From assembly GCA_934255455.1 (NCBI GenBank), contig CAKQNS010000006.1, positions 1 through 36,161 on the forward strand: DNA of 36,161 nt, written 5' to 3'. The position numbers were made by a program, and so were the translations under genes. This DNA is from an uncultured Alphaproteobacteria bacterium. GTDB taxonomy: Bacteria; Pseudomonadota; Alphaproteobacteria; Rs-D84. Within the stretch, counting starts at the first letter, position 1. Every line of letters begins with the position of its first letter. Below are positions 8,746-16,908 of this stretch, one piece after another. The notes under the pieces were generated by a model that saw nothing but the letters and a program-made list of their open reading frames with translations, ran no database searches and was not told the DNA's origin.

Positions 8746-9826
8746 ATTTTTAGATTTGCAAAAAATAAATGCGCGTTTCCGCGGTGAAATGGATGCGCGT
8801 ATTCGCGATATACTGGATTCTGGCTGGTATTTGTCGGGAAAATGGAACGACACGTTTGCTGCACATTGGGCAGAATTCTGTGGAACAAAACACGCGGTTG
8901 GCGTGGCAAATGGGCTGGATGCAATAAACCTGATTATCCGCGGATATGGTTTTGGACCGGGCGATGAAATCATTGTGCCCGCAAATACATTTATTGCAAC
9001 AATTTTGGCCATATCTGAAAATGGTTGTAAACCCGTTTTGGTTGAACCAGACATAAACACATATTGCATCAATCCAGATTTGATAGAGGCCGCCATTACC
9101 CCGCGTACCCGCGCTATTATAGTGGTGCACCTGTATGGGCGTGCCACACCGATGGATAAAATATGGGAATTGGCGAAAAAGTATAATCTGAAAATTATCG
9201 AAGACGCGGCCCAGGCACATGGGGCCATGTACAACGGTCGTCGCGTTGGTAATTTGGGCGATGCCGCGGCGTTCAGTTTTTATCCTGGTAAAAATCTGGG
9301 GGCATTGGGGGATGCAGGTGGCGTGACGACAAATGATACCGAACTGTTTGAACGGGTGCGCGCAATCGCAAACTATGGTTCCGATCGCAAATATCACCAT
9401 ATTTACAAGGGGGTAAATTCCCGTATGGATGAAATCCAGGCGGCATTACTGGATGCCAAATTGCCAAGTTTAGATTCCGACAATGCGCGTCGCCGCGAAA
9501 TCGCAAAATATTACCGTGAACACATACAAAACCCGCTGATTACATTACCAAGTGTAGATGATGAATCTGCTCATGTCTGGCATATATTTGCCATTCGTAC
9601 GCCACAGCGGGATCGGCTGCAACAGTATTTGACCCAGCACGACATTCAAACAAACATTCATTACCCAACCCCACCGCACAAACAGGGTGCATACACGGAA
9701 TGGGCGGATATGTCATTCCCAATTACCGAAGAGATTCACCGCACGGTGTTGAGTTTGCCTATATCACCAGTGCTGACCGATAACGAGGTAAAACGTATTG
9801 TGGAGGTTATAAATGAGTACAAATAA
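8738..9826 (+). CDS. fdtB: dTDP-3-oxo-6-deoxyhexose aminotransferase (FdtB/QdtB type, DegT family)
   Basis: A 362-residue PLP-dependent aminotransferase of the DegT/DnrJ/EryC1/StrS family. The Schiff-base lysine lies in FSFYPGKNLGALGDAG (about residues 178-193), preceded by the cofactor aspartate in EDAAQAHGA. The opening FLDLQKINARF and the close of the protein are typical of FdtB/QdtB/WecE-type enzymes. With the ketoisomerase and acetyltransferase it would convert dTDP-6-deoxyhexos-3-ulose to the 3-amino sugar, using glutamate, and so on to dTDP-Fuc3NAc or dTDP-Qui3NAc. It overlaps both neighbours. Family is certain. The symbol is provisional because galacto and gluco variants cannot be separated here. 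Confidence 0.82.
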   Translation: MIKFLDLQKINARFRGEMDARIRDILDSGWYLSGKWNDTFAAHWAEFCGTKHAVGVANGLDAINLIIRGYGFGPGDEIIVPANTFIATILAISENGCKPVLVEPDINTYCINPDLIEAAITPRTRAIIVVHLYGRATPMDKIWELAKKYNLKIIEDAAQAHGAMYNGRRVGNLGDAAAFSFYPGKNLGALGDAGGVTTNDTELFERVRAIANYGSDRKYHHIYKGVNSRMDEIQAALLDAKLPSLDSDNARRREIAKYYREHIQNPLITLPSVDDESAHVWHIFAIRTPQRDRLQQYLTQHDIQTNIHYPTPPHKQGAYTEWADMSFPITEEIHRTVLSLPISPVLTDNEVKRIVEVINEYK

Positions 9827-10898
9827 TGCACCTTTGGTATCTATTTTATCATCAAGTTTTAATCATGAAAAATATGTGAAATTTTTCATAGATAGTGTGC
9901 TTGCACAAACTGCCAAGAATTGGGAGCTGATTATCGTTGATGATTGTTCAACCGACAATAATGTTGCCGAAATAAAAAAATACCACGACCCGCGTATCAA
10001 ATTAATACGTCACCCATTTAATATGGGTATGAACTGTGCCAGTATGACGGGGCTGGCCCACGCACGGGGTAAATATATTGCTCAATGTGCGTCAGATGAT
10101 ATGTTAATGCCAAATTTTGTTCAACGCATTACAGATTTTATGGACGCACATCCGAATATTGGCGTGTTGTATACGGGGCTGCAGTGTATTGATAACCAAA
10201 ACAATATTATGCCACATAATGAGATACACTCTGCACAAGGGACACGCTATGAAATATTACGGAAATTATTTTATGAACACAATTGTATGACATCACCTGG
10301 ACAGGTCATTCGTCGCACAGAATACAAAAAAATCCAACCATTAGATATAGCAATATCACAGCATCAAGACTATAAAATACACGTCAGATTATTGCTGAAT
10401 ACCGAATGCGCTTTTTTGAACGAAAATTTGGTATTGTATCGTGCACCATCAGGGAAATCAGGAATATCATTCTCAACCCCTCTGTCCAGAATGCGTTGTG
10501 CCCTAGAAGAAGGGGCTGTTATGGACGCTTTTTTGGAAATTGATGATATTAAAACACTGCAAAATATATTTGGAACAGATTTAGATAAATTCGGTAAAAT
10601 CACAAAAAATATGATTCCGTATGTTTTGGGAACATTGGCAATGGACGCATGGAATATTTCAAAACGGCGATGGGGTTATAGCCAAATAGTAAAATTTATC
10701 AATAACATGGATAATTATAAATTGGTAAATAAACAATATGGTTTTTGTTTTCGTGACTTTTTGGAACTGGCAAATAAATTTCTGACAGAAAATACAGTTG
10801 AATATAAATATCACAAATATAAAAATTTGTTTAATACAACCATACAAATTTCATGTGTAACTATATTGATATTGATTATATTGTTGGCAATTAAATAA
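9813..10898 (+). CDS. GT2 family glycosyltransferase with C-terminal membrane anchor
   Basis: A 361-residue GT-A glycosyltransferase. It begins VSILSSSFNHEKYV, has VDDCSTDNN (about residues 40-48) and the metal site ASDDMLMPN (about residues 93-101). The extreme C-terminus is a single strongly hydrophobic helix (ISCVTILILIILLAIK), which the other GT2 enzymes of the operon lack, so this one is probably tethered to the inner membrane. It begins inside the end of the aminotransferase gene with a GGAGG ribosome site. Sugar and acceptor are unknown. Confidence 0.9.
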   Translation: MSTNNAPLVSILSSSFNHEKYVKFFIDSVLAQTAKNWELIIVDDCSTDNNVAEIKKYHDPRIKLIRHPFNMGMNCASMTGLAHARGKYIAQCASDDMLMPNFVQRITDFMDAHPNIGVLYTGLQCIDNQNNIMPHNEIHSAQGTRYEILRKLFYEHNCMTSPGQVIRRTEYKKIQPLDIAISQHQDYKIHVRLLLNTECAFLNENLVLYRAPSGKSGISFSTPLSRMRCALEEGAVMDAFLEIDDIKTLQNIFGTDLDKFGKITKNMIPYVLGTLAMDAWNISKRRWGYSQIVKFINNMDNYKLVNKQYGFCFRDFLELANKFLTENTVEYKYHKYKNLFNTTIQISCVTILILIILLAIK

Positions 10899-10910
10899 AT
10901 GGAGCAATAA

Positions 10911-11534
10911 ATGAATAAAATTAAACTATTTTTAACAAAATTTATTCCCATCAAAAAAGTACGGCATCGCATATCCGCACGGTTAAAGGCCCATCGTGTA
11001 TTATACGATTTTTTTGCCCCAGCGAAAAATTTGCCTTGTAAAATTGGCGTACATTCATATTGTGATAAAACACTGTTTGTTGCATCACCAGATACTGTGA
11101 TTGGCGATTATTGTTCCATTGCGGGCAATGTAATCATTGGGGCGGGGAATCATCCGATGCAGTTTTTATCCACATCACCATTTTTCTATATGAAATTTTT
11201 AGGATGGCGCCCAAACGATGAAATCGATTGTAAACTGCCACCGTGCACAATTGGCAACGATGTATGGATTGGCGACAAGGTGTTTATAAAAGCTGGGGTA
11301 AAAATTGGAAATGGTGCCGTACTGGCAGCAGGTGCCGTCGTTGTCAAAGATGTGCCACCATACGCAATCGTCGGAGGCGTTCCCGCAAAAATAATTAGAT
11401 ACCGGTTTACAGAAAAACAAATTGCCTATTTAGAGCAATATAAATGGTGGGATTTAGATCCAGACATTATCAAGCAAATCCCATACAAAGATATAAACCA
11501 AGCCATTAAGTTTTTGAAAAAACACATAAAATAA
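10911..11534 (+). CDS. CatB-like left-handed beta-helix acetyltransferase
   Basis: A 207-residue acyltransferase of the CatB/xenobiotic acetyltransferase branch. It contains VIGDYCSIAGNVIIGAGNHP (His is the expected general base), then IGNDVWIGDKVFIKAGVKIGNGAVLAAGAVV and VGGVPAKIIRYRF. The first 40 residues are basic and helical. It is the last gene of the operon, 12 bases after the membrane-anchored GT2, with a GGAGC ribosome site, and its stop codon lies at the base of a strong terminator. A sugar O-acetyltransferase role is likely from context. The substrate is unknown. Confidence 0.87.
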   Translation: MNKIKLFLTKFIPIKKVRHRISARLKAHRVLYDFFAPAKNLPCKIGVHSYCDKTLFVASPDTVIGDYCSIAGNVIIGAGNHPMQFLSTSPFFYMKFLGWRPNDEIDCKLPPCTIGNDVWIGDKVFIKAGVKIGNGAVLAAGAVVVKDVPPYAIVGGVPAKIIRYRFTEKQIAYLEQYKWWDLDPDIIKQIPYKDINQAIKFLKKHIK

Positions 11535-11565
11535 TACAATGCCGGAAACACCGGCATTGTATTAT
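11531..11565. terminator. Perfect 15-bp inverted-repeat terminator between convergent genes
   Basis: Left arm 11531-11545 and right arm 11551-11565 are exact reverse complements with the loop AAACA. The core is CAATGCCGG/CCGGCATTG. It lies directly at the end of the + strand polysaccharide operon and includes the stop codons of both that operon and the - strand fibre gene, so it can serve both directions. Confidence 0.8.
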
Positions 11566-12065
11566 ACCAATATAAAACCGCATACTGTCCAATTAACGGA
11601 CCATACATTTGTTGAACCACCGCTATACCCAGGCCCTGCCTGTAATATTGAAAAACCAAATCTGGTTCTATCTCCAGGATATACATTATTTCCATTTGTT
11701 CTGTCTGTTGAAAATAATGATTGTATGGTGTAATCAGCGTCTGAGAACGGGATCGGAAATTCTGCCGTATCAACAGATTGGCCCCCTTGTTCCACCCAGC
11801 CGCTTTTATATTTACGATACCACGTGTAATTATTTTCTGCGGTGGGCACTTGCCAGGCGACGACATAATCGGCGGCGTCCAGCGTGCTCTGTCGTGCCAA
11901 TGCTGTGCCGCCGGCGGTTTCGCCGTCGTGCACCCGGATGGTTTTATTATCCAAATCAACCGTAATTTCCCCGGGCAGACCGGTAAAGGCATCGTTCTGT
12001 GCCGCCGTGCCACGGCGATGCTGTACCGCGCGGGCGTTGTTTTTTTGTTCTGTATTATCGTTCAT
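11562..12065 (-). CDS. Phage tail fibre protein (tropism-determinant-type N-terminus)
   Basis: A 167-residue protein. Residues 15-55 contain the pattern RRGTAAQNDAFTGLPGEITV followed by RVHDGETAGG, a repeat module common at the start of phage tail fibre and tropism proteins. The remainder is rich in Gly, Tyr and Trp and probably folds as a short receptor-facing domain. It is the last gene of the - strand phage set, separated from the other virion genes by the + strand yraN and lipoprotein genes. The stop lies inside the bidirectional terminator. The ATG at 12065 is preceded by AAAGGAAT. Confident as a fibre-type protein; its real receptor is unknown. Confidence 0.75.
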   Translation of the reverse strand: MNDNTEQKNNARAVQHRRGTAAQNDAFTGLPGEITVDLDNKTIRVHDGETAGGTALARQSTLDAADYVVAWQVPTAENNYTWYRKYKSGWVEQGGQSVDTAEFPIPFSDADYTIQSLFSTDRTNGNNVYPGDRTRFGFSILQAGPGYSGGSTNVWSVNWTVCGFILV

Positions 12066-12075
12066 TTTAATTCCT

Positions 12076-12104
12076 TTGTTTTTATTTGGGTTGGTTGTTA
12101 TAAT
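12076..12104 (+). promoter_or_regulatory. Sigma-70 promoter giving a probably leaderless yraN mRNA
   Basis: TTGTTT (12076-12081), 17-base spacer, TATAAT (12099-12104). Seven bases separate the -10 from the ATG at 12112, so transcription should begin at or next to the start codon. No Shine-Dalgarno is present. The promoter sits in the 46-base divergent gap next to the fibre gene. Confidence 0.65.
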
Positions 12105-12111
12105 TGTGGGT

Positions 12112-12453
12112 ATGAATTCCTATCAGTCTGGATTATTTGCCGAATTTTGGGCGCGTATGTATTTGCGCATACATGGGTACCGAATTTTGCGGTCGCGATA
12201 TGTCACCGGCCGCAATACTGGCCGTGCCGAGATTGACATTATTGCCCGCCGCGGAAAAACCATCGTTTTCATAGAGGTTAAACGCCGCCCGACCATCACT
12301 GCCGGTTGGGATGCGATTACGCCAGCACAGGCCGTGCGTCTGCGGCGCGCGGCGGAAACATTTTTGGCACGGGAATATCCCGGGTTCAATGCCCGATTTG
12401 ATGTGATTATCGTGTGCGGCATCCGCGTATACCACGCCCGCGGCGCGATATAA
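12112..12453 (+). CDS. yraN: YraN family (UPF0102) nuclease-fold protein
   Basis: A 113-residue protein of the YraN family, a conserved restriction-endonuclease-like fold of poorly known function. The hallmark residues are visible: the leading helix (SGLFAEFWARMYLRIHGYRIL), then NTGRAEIDIIARRGKTIVFIEVKRRP, which carries the Glu, Asp and ExK of the PD-(D/E)xK site. I start at ATG 12112, in frame with a much longer open frame, because the homology starts there and a TATAAT box lies seven bases upstream. A GTG two codons earlier is possible. It is a cellular gene lying between phage virion genes and on the opposite strand to them. Confidence 0.85.
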   Translation: MNSYQSGLFAEFWARMYLRIHGYRILRSRYVTGRNTGRAEIDIIARRGKTIVFIEVKRRPTITAGWDAITPAQAVRLRRAAETFLAREYPGFNARFDVIIVCGIRVYHARGAI

Positions 12454-12472
12454 TATTTCAACTTTTTTTGTA

Positions 12473-12501
12473 TTGCTTTTGTGAATACGGTCCTGTATAA
12501 T
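12473..12501 (+). promoter_or_regulatory. Strong sigma-70 promoter of the small lipoprotein gene
   Basis: TTGCTT (12473-12478), 17-base spacer, perfect TATAAT (12496-12501). It precedes the lipoprotein ATG by 31 bases, leaving room for a short leader with an AAAGGAG ribosome site. Confidence 0.75.
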
Positions 12502-12532
12502 CCCGTTGAACTTTTGGACAAAAGGAGAAAAC

Positions 12533-12676
12533 ATGAAAAAAGTTATGTTGGCACTGTTTGCCGTTTTGACATTGGCCGCTTGCACAGGTTCTTACAAATC
12601 TGGCAACTGCGAATACGATTTCTTGCTGCACAAAGATATTTCTATCTCCAAAATGATTGGCAGCTGTGGCAAATAA
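12533..12676 (+). CDS. Small lipoprotein (47 residues)
   Basis: A very small secreted lipoprotein. Residues 1-18 form a signal peptide (MKKVMLALFAVLTLAA) ending in the lipobox LAAC, with Cys at 18 as the lipidation site. The mature part is only about 30 residues and contains two further Cys (in GNCEYD and GSCGK) that could form a disulfide. AAAGGAG stands six bases before the ATG. It has its own consensus promoter and its own terminator, so it is likely expressed strongly as a single gene, in the manner of entericidin-like or small envelope lipoproteins. No family recognised. It is a + strand insertion in the phage block. Confidence 0.85.
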   Translation: MKKVMLALFAVLTLAACTGSYKSGNCEYDFLLHKDISISKMIGSCGK

Positions 12677-12683
12677 TAAAATA

Positions 12684-12709
12684 AAAAACGGGGCGTTTGC
12701 CCCGTTTTT
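12684..12709. terminator. Intrinsic terminator after the lipoprotein gene, bidirectional
   Basis: AAAAACGGGGC (12684-12694), loop GTTT, GCCCCGTTTTT (12699-12709). The A and T runs on both sides let it work on both strands, serving the lipoprotein gene and the convergent - strand phage gene that stops at 12708. Confidence 0.9.
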
Positions 12710-12968
12710 ACTTTATGACTGCGGTTTTAATCAGCGACACGTCATCGCGAATCGTGTCCAATTTTATCTGTAATTGCCCGATCCCTGTTTCCAGTATCGT
12801 CGTGCGATTTTCCAGTGTTGTAATGCGTGTGTCGGCGCGTTGAATGTCCGCCAGGGACGAATCTTGGCGCGCGACCCAATACACCAGGCCGCCTATAAAC
12901 GCGATTAAAAACCAACTGTCGCGCAGGGTCGCAATCAGGCCACCCAGGGCGTTCGTTTCCTGTTTCAT
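12708..12968 (-). CDS. Small phage membrane protein with coiled coil
   Basis: An 86-residue protein with one membrane helix (about residues 17-34, WFLIAFIGGLVYWVA) followed by a helical coiled-coil tail (about 42-82, regularly spaced I, L and T). Its position directly after the Bbp19-like gene (ATGA overlap) and its size suggest a phage membrane protein, possibly holin- or spanin-related, but a second holin-like gene lies next to the endolysin far upstream, so its function is uncertain. It ends at the terminator it shares with the lipoprotein gene. Confidence 0.65.
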   Translation of the reverse strand: MKQETNALGGLIATLRDSWFLIAFIGGLVYWVARQDSSLADIQRADTRITTLENRTTILETGIGQLQIKLDTIRDDVSLIKTAVIK

Positions 12969-13159
12969 TTTCGCCCCCGTGATACCATATTTTCAATCAA
13001 ATGCACCAATGCGCGCTGGGATTCCAGGCCGCGCAATTCGGCGTCCGACGCATTTGGCCCCAGCACACGTTCAATCGTCATCCGGCGCAGGTGTTGCAAC
13101 ACCGCCGCCCCGGGCGCGGTTGCAAATGTGCGGGCATAGTTTTGTTCAATTTCGTTCAT
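12965..13159 (-). CDS. Bbp19-like small phage protein
   Basis: A 64-residue protein with the pattern of the Bbp19-like phage family: an aromatic-rich start, the central GAAVLQHLRRMT segment and the terminal RALVHLIENMVSRG. In podoviruses such genes are commonly found right after the portal gene, as here (15-base gap). The biochemical role is unknown; a virion or head-neck part is plausible. It overlaps the following gene by four bases. Confidence 0.7.
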   Translation of the reverse strand: MNEIEQNYARTFATAPGAAVLQHLRRMTIERVLGPNASDAELRGLESQRALVHLIENMVSRGRK

Positions 13160-13174
13160 AATTTTCCCTCATGG

Positions 13175-14398
13175 TTAAATCAGGTTTTCCGCCACCGCCA
13201 TTTGGGCAATGGGTGCAATGTATTTCAATTCGGCGTCACTGTTCAGCACGATTGGCGCAATCACCCCGCGGCGCGATAAAATCTGTAATCCGCGGTCGGT
13301 CAGTGGCCGAATAAATTCATGCAACAATCGCCCGTATGTCGCGCCCAAAATCCGCATCATATCGGAATTACGCGCCATAATTTCGGTTGCGGTCATTTCT
13401 TTTTCAGACAGCAACCCCAACCGGTCGGCCAGTAATGCGTGGCGAATCCGTTCGCGCAGGTCTTTTAATATTATTTGCGACACATCAAAATCCGCACCCG
13501 ATGACAATGGCGTCAGACCAGATGACCCAACGGCCTTTGGAATAATCGCCCCCGGCGTCAGGTTTATGTTATTCAGGTTTATAACGCCGTCATCGTCGGC
13601 CTGCCATATACCAGACACCGCAATCGTCGCGTTTTTCAGCACCAGTTCAACAACCTTGTTCGCGGTTTTGATGTCGGGCAATGCGCGCAAGACCGGCCCA
13701 CGACCATATTGTTCACCGCTCAGCACACTCCACCGGAAAATGATGTATGGATTGGTTTCAAATGTGCCACGTGCAACGATATTGTTTTGAATATTACCCC
13801 CAACATCCAACCACGCGGTAAATTCGGTGCCAACCAAACTCTGCACCAGGCGCAACGGCGTTGCCGGGTCGCGTTTTATCTGGTCGGCGATGTCGGCGGG
13901 CGGCGTCCATGTTGGGTATTTTTCCATAACATCACGCGCGGGCATTGTTGCCGTGTGAAATACCGCGTTTGGCAAAATCGCAATGTCGCGCATTGGCACG
14001 GCCGTAAACGAAAACGCAGACGATGCGCCGATTGGCGTTTCCGCCATAAACAGGCATGCAGTACCCAAAATTACCAAATCCAGATAGCACTGATGAATGG
14101 TGGTATAAAAATTCGAATCATTCAGATTCGCGCGCAATGCCGCCGTGGCGACATCTGCGTCGGGGGACGCATCGCTTTCCGGGACCAGTGATATCCACAG
14201 CGATTCCGGCGGCGTCATCAGCGAATATATTGACGCAGCCAGGTTATCCACCGCATCGGCCGCGGTTGCGTCAAACAGTGTTGCCGCATCTGTATCGGTC
14301 GTCGGCATTGTGTACCGCATTGCGGCGTCCCAGCGCGCGACCCACGGCGCACGCGCATCCAATGCGCGACGATACATTTGTTCCAAATCATTTTGCAT
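13175..14398 (-). CDS. Podoviral portal (head-to-tail connector) protein, apparently C-terminally short
   Basis: A 407-residue protein of the T7 gp8-like head-tail connector family. The start (LEQMYRRALDARAPWVARWDAAMRYTMP) and the segment TAADAVDNLAASIYSLMTPPESLWISL are typical, as is the central FRWSVLSGEQYGRGPVLRALPDIKT block. The portal forms the ring through which DNA enters the capsid. T7 gp8 is 536 residues; this frame stops right after the APIAQM segment that normally precedes a further helical C-terminal region of about 100 residues. Either the family member is naturally short or the gene is truncated. The ATG has an AAAGGAG site. It lies 28 bases downstream of the terminase nuclease fragment. 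Confidence 0.85.
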   Translation of the reverse strand: MQNDLEQMYRRALDARAPWVARWDAAMRYTMPTTDTDAATLFDATAADAVDNLAASIYSLMTPPESLWISLVPESDASPDADVATAALRANLNDSNFYTTIHQCYLDLVILGTACLFMAETPIGASSAFSFTAVPMRDIAILPNAVFHTATMPARDVMEKYPTWTPPADIADQIKRDPATPLRLVQSLVGTEFTAWLDVGGNIQNNIVARGTFETNPYIIFRWSVLSGEQYGRGPVLRALPDIKTANKVVELVLKNATIAVSGIWQADDDGVINLNNINLTPGAIIPKAVGSSGLTPLSSGADFDVSQIILKDLRERIRHALLADRLGLLSEKEMTATEIMARNSDMMRILGATYGRLLHEFIRPLTDRGLQILSRRGVIAPIVLNSDAELKYIAPIAQMAVAENLI

Positions 14399-14426
14399 AT
14401 TTTCTCCTTTGTTTTGTTGTTATGCG

Positions 14427-15275
14427 TTAAACCTTGAAATTCGTGTTTGCTGAATATGTGTGGACGCGGTGTCCCGTGGGGCGGATTGGTGTTGGCGTTG
14501 CGCATATTGCGCCCGCCACCGCGTCCAATCCGTCGTCGTGTCCCGCCCCGCCAATTGGTGACCATCCCAACATTTCGGCAATAAATGGTGTTTGTGAACA
14601 TGCGCGATGCGCATACAATCGCCCGGCGGTCAATGCCGGTTCAATTGCGTCCAGGATTCGGTCAACCTTTGGCCGGGTGTTTGTAATCCGCGTGATTGTG
14701 ATTGGGGTGCCGGCACGTGTTGCCGCATCGCGCATTATTTCTGGCAACGCATTTCCGATGCCATTTGTTTCAATCGTTATGCGACGCATATTGTGACGTA
14801 CCATAAAATCCAGCACCGCATCACACTGGTGCGCCAATGGGTGCGCATCATCATCAGACGCCGTCATATATAAAATGTCGTGAATAAACACGCACCGCGT
14901 TGCGTCATCACGATACAACATAACGCACACACTGCCGTCGCGACCGCGACGCCCGGTTGATGGGTCCCAATACACCGCCGCGCCTGTGATTTTGTGTTCA
15001 CCAATTTGGGCGGTGCGGCCGTCGAACGCATCGTCATATAAATGCAAAGCCCCGGGGTCCAGGCGTATACGTTCGGGCGCAACCGGCTCCAACATCATTT
15101 GTGCCGCAAAATGTCGGGGACCAACCGCCGCCCGCAATTCGGCAATGCGATGCGGTGGGAATAATTCGGGCCATGCGGACGCGCCGGCGTCATCAACCAC
15201 CGGAATTTTCAGTGTTTTATATCCGTGCAAAAAAGGCGTTGAAAACATAAATTTTTTGGATACTATATTGGACAT
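14427..15275 (-). pseudogene. C-terminal (nuclease) half of a split phage large terminase
   Basis: The frame encodes the nuclease half of a large terminase: an alignable start near 15233 (LHGYKTLKIPV), then GASAWPELFP, the RNase H-like nuclease acidic residues in VYWDPSTGRRGRDGS, a second site in TIETNGIG and the closing GGAGHDDGLDAVAGA. It lacks the ATPase half, which is encoded at 18615-19229 in the same direction about 3.3 kb upstream. The open frame continues to 15368, but those codons are antisense to dnaB. Possible starts are ATG 15275, with GGGAG eight bases upstream, and ATG 15248, with no ribosome site. I treat it as a fragment, though independent translation and reassembly are not excluded. 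Confidence 0.8.
15239..15266 (+). promoter_or_regulatory. Candidate dnaB promoter giving a probably leaderless mRNA
   Basis: TTGAAA (15239-15244), 16-base spacer, TACTAT (15261-15266), then exactly seven bases to the dnaB ATG at 15274. No Shine-Dalgarno precedes the ATG. The promoter overlaps the antisense terminase fragment. Confidence 0.6.
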
Positions 15276-16836
15276 GGACTTTACTCCCAAAACTTTGCCA
15301 ACTAACCTAGAGGCCGAACAGGCCGTCTTGGCCGCGGTGTTGATGAATAACCGCGCGTTGGAACGCATTTCTGAATTTTTGAAACCGGAACATTTTTCGC
15401 ACCCCGCGCACCAGGAAATTTACAAATTGGCCGAACGCCAATTTGCCGCGGGCATTCCGTTTGATATTATCACGGCGAAAAATTATCTGGACCAACAGGG
15501 TGTGTTGGAATCGGTTGGTGGCGTTGATTACCTGACCCAGTTGGCGGGTGCCGGCGCAACGGTTGTAAATGTTGAACAGTATGGTCGCATCGTGTACGAA
15601 AACGCGATGCGTCGCGAACTGATTGAATTGGGACAATCAATTACTGACAACGCATTTGTCGAAGATTTAGACAACCCTGTCACCACCCAGATAGAGGTTG
15701 CCGAACAAAAATTATTCAACCTGGCATCGGCGGGCGAAACCAAACGCGATGTCGCGCCGATTGCAACCGCCCTGACCGCCGCATTAAAAGAGGCCGAGGT
15801 CGCATACAAGGCCGACGGCAAATTGTCTGGTTTAACAACGGGTTTGAACGCATTGGATAAATCCATCAGCGGTCTGCACCACAGTGATTTGATTATTATC
15901 GCGGGTCGTCCGGCGATGGGTAAAACGACCCTGGCGATGAACATCGCATTTAATGCCGCAAATGCTATTTTATCGGGTCGCGCCAATGAACAGTACAAAG
16001 GCGCGGTCGTGTTTTTCAGTCTGGAAATGTCCCAGGAACAATTGGCAACCCGCGTGTTGGCATCGCAATCAAAGATTCCGGCATCCGCCATGCGCGAGGG
16101 TTCTTTTTCTGACGAAGATTTCTTGAAAATGTCACAATACGCCGCCGCAATCAGTCGCGTGCCATTGTACATTGACGATACACCCGGTATGTCGGTGCCA
16201 ATGATGCGCACCCGCGCGCGCCGCCTGGCCCGCAAATGCGGCGGGATTGCGTTGATTGTAATTGACTATCTGCAATTGATGACATCCCCCGGCGGTCGCA
16301 AAAGTGATAATCGCGTCCAGGAAATTTCTGAAATCACCCGTGGGCTGAAAATGCTGGCCAAGGAATTAGATGTGCCGGTTATCGCCCTGTCCCAGTTGTC
16401 ACGCAGTGTGGAAAACCGCGACGATAAACGTCCACAATTGGCGGACTTGCGTGAATCTGGATCCATTGAACAGGACGCCGACATTGTTATGTTCACATAC
16501 CGCGAGGAATATTATCTGGAAAATCGCGATCCGTCCCAGCGCATTTCTGGCAACACCAATGATAAAATCCAAGAATCGTACCAACGCCGTCTGGAACGCG
16601 CCCGTGGCAAGGCCGACATTATAATCGGCAAAAACCGTCATGGCCGCCCGGAAACCGTTCGCACAGCGTTCTTTGGCGATTACAGTTTGTTCGACAATCT
16701 GGACGAAATGGATGCCCGTGGCGAAACCGGGTTCGGTGGTGATGCGGCATTCGGCAATGCCCAACCCGCCCCATCAAACGATGCACCGGCGGACACGGTT
16801 GATGTTTCGGCAATTCCCGACGATATGGATTTGTAA
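15274..16836 (+). CDS. dnaB: Replicative DNA helicase DnaB
   Basis: A 520-residue hexameric replicative helicase. The N-terminal domain begins LPTNLEAEQAVLAAVLMN and runs to about residue 150. The RecA-like motor domain has Walker A GRPAMGKTT (about 211-219), the LSxE-type FFSLEMSQEQLATR (about 247-260), Walker B LIVIDYLQLM, then SQLSRSVENRDDKRPQLADLRESGSIEQDAD and the arginine-finger region near FGKNRHG-like IGKNRHGR. The C-terminal tail is acidic, as in bacterial DnaB. It has the full cellular architecture, so it is probably the host helicase, though a phage origin cannot be excluded. It lies on the + strand between the two halves of the terminase gene and is followed by a regulator gene after 72 bases. 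Confidence 0.95.
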   Translation: MDFTPKTLPTNLEAEQAVLAAVLMNNRALERISEFLKPEHFSHPAHQEIYKLAERQFAAGIPFDIITAKNYLDQQGVLESVGGVDYLTQLAGAGATVVNVEQYGRIVYENAMRRELIELGQSITDNAFVEDLDNPVTTQIEVAEQKLFNLASAGETKRDVAPIATALTAALKEAEVAYKADGKLSGLTTGLNALDKSISGLHHSDLIIIAGRPAMGKTTLAMNIAFNAANAILSGRANEQYKGAVVFFSLEMSQEQLATRVLASQSKIPASAMREGSFSDEDFLKMSQYAAAISRVPLYIDDTPGMSVPMMRTRARRLARKCGGIALIVIDYLQLMTSPGGRKSDNRVQEISEITRGLKMLAKELDVPVIALSQLSRSVENRDDKRPQLADLRESGSIEQDADIVMFTYREEYYLENRDPSQRISGNTNDKIQESYQRRLERARGKADIIIGKNRHGRPETVRTAFFGDYSLFDNLDEMDARGETGFGGDAAFGNAQPAPSNDAPADTVDVSAIPDDMDL

Positions 16837-16908
16837 TTATTTTACTTGCGGCGCGCGCAAAAATTGACTAATATTTTGTCAATAAATATAAAACCCAGGA
16901 GTTTTGCG

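Noticed and set aside
11609..12236. Several overlapping + strand frames opposite the fibre gene, including an N-terminal extension of yraN from 11884
   Set aside because: They are shadows of the - strand fibre gene; the yraN homology begins at ATG 12112 directly after its promoter.
15276..15368. Upstream extension of the terminase nuclease frame
   Set aside because: These codons are antisense to the beginning of dnaB and show no terminase similarity; the homologous part starts near 15233.
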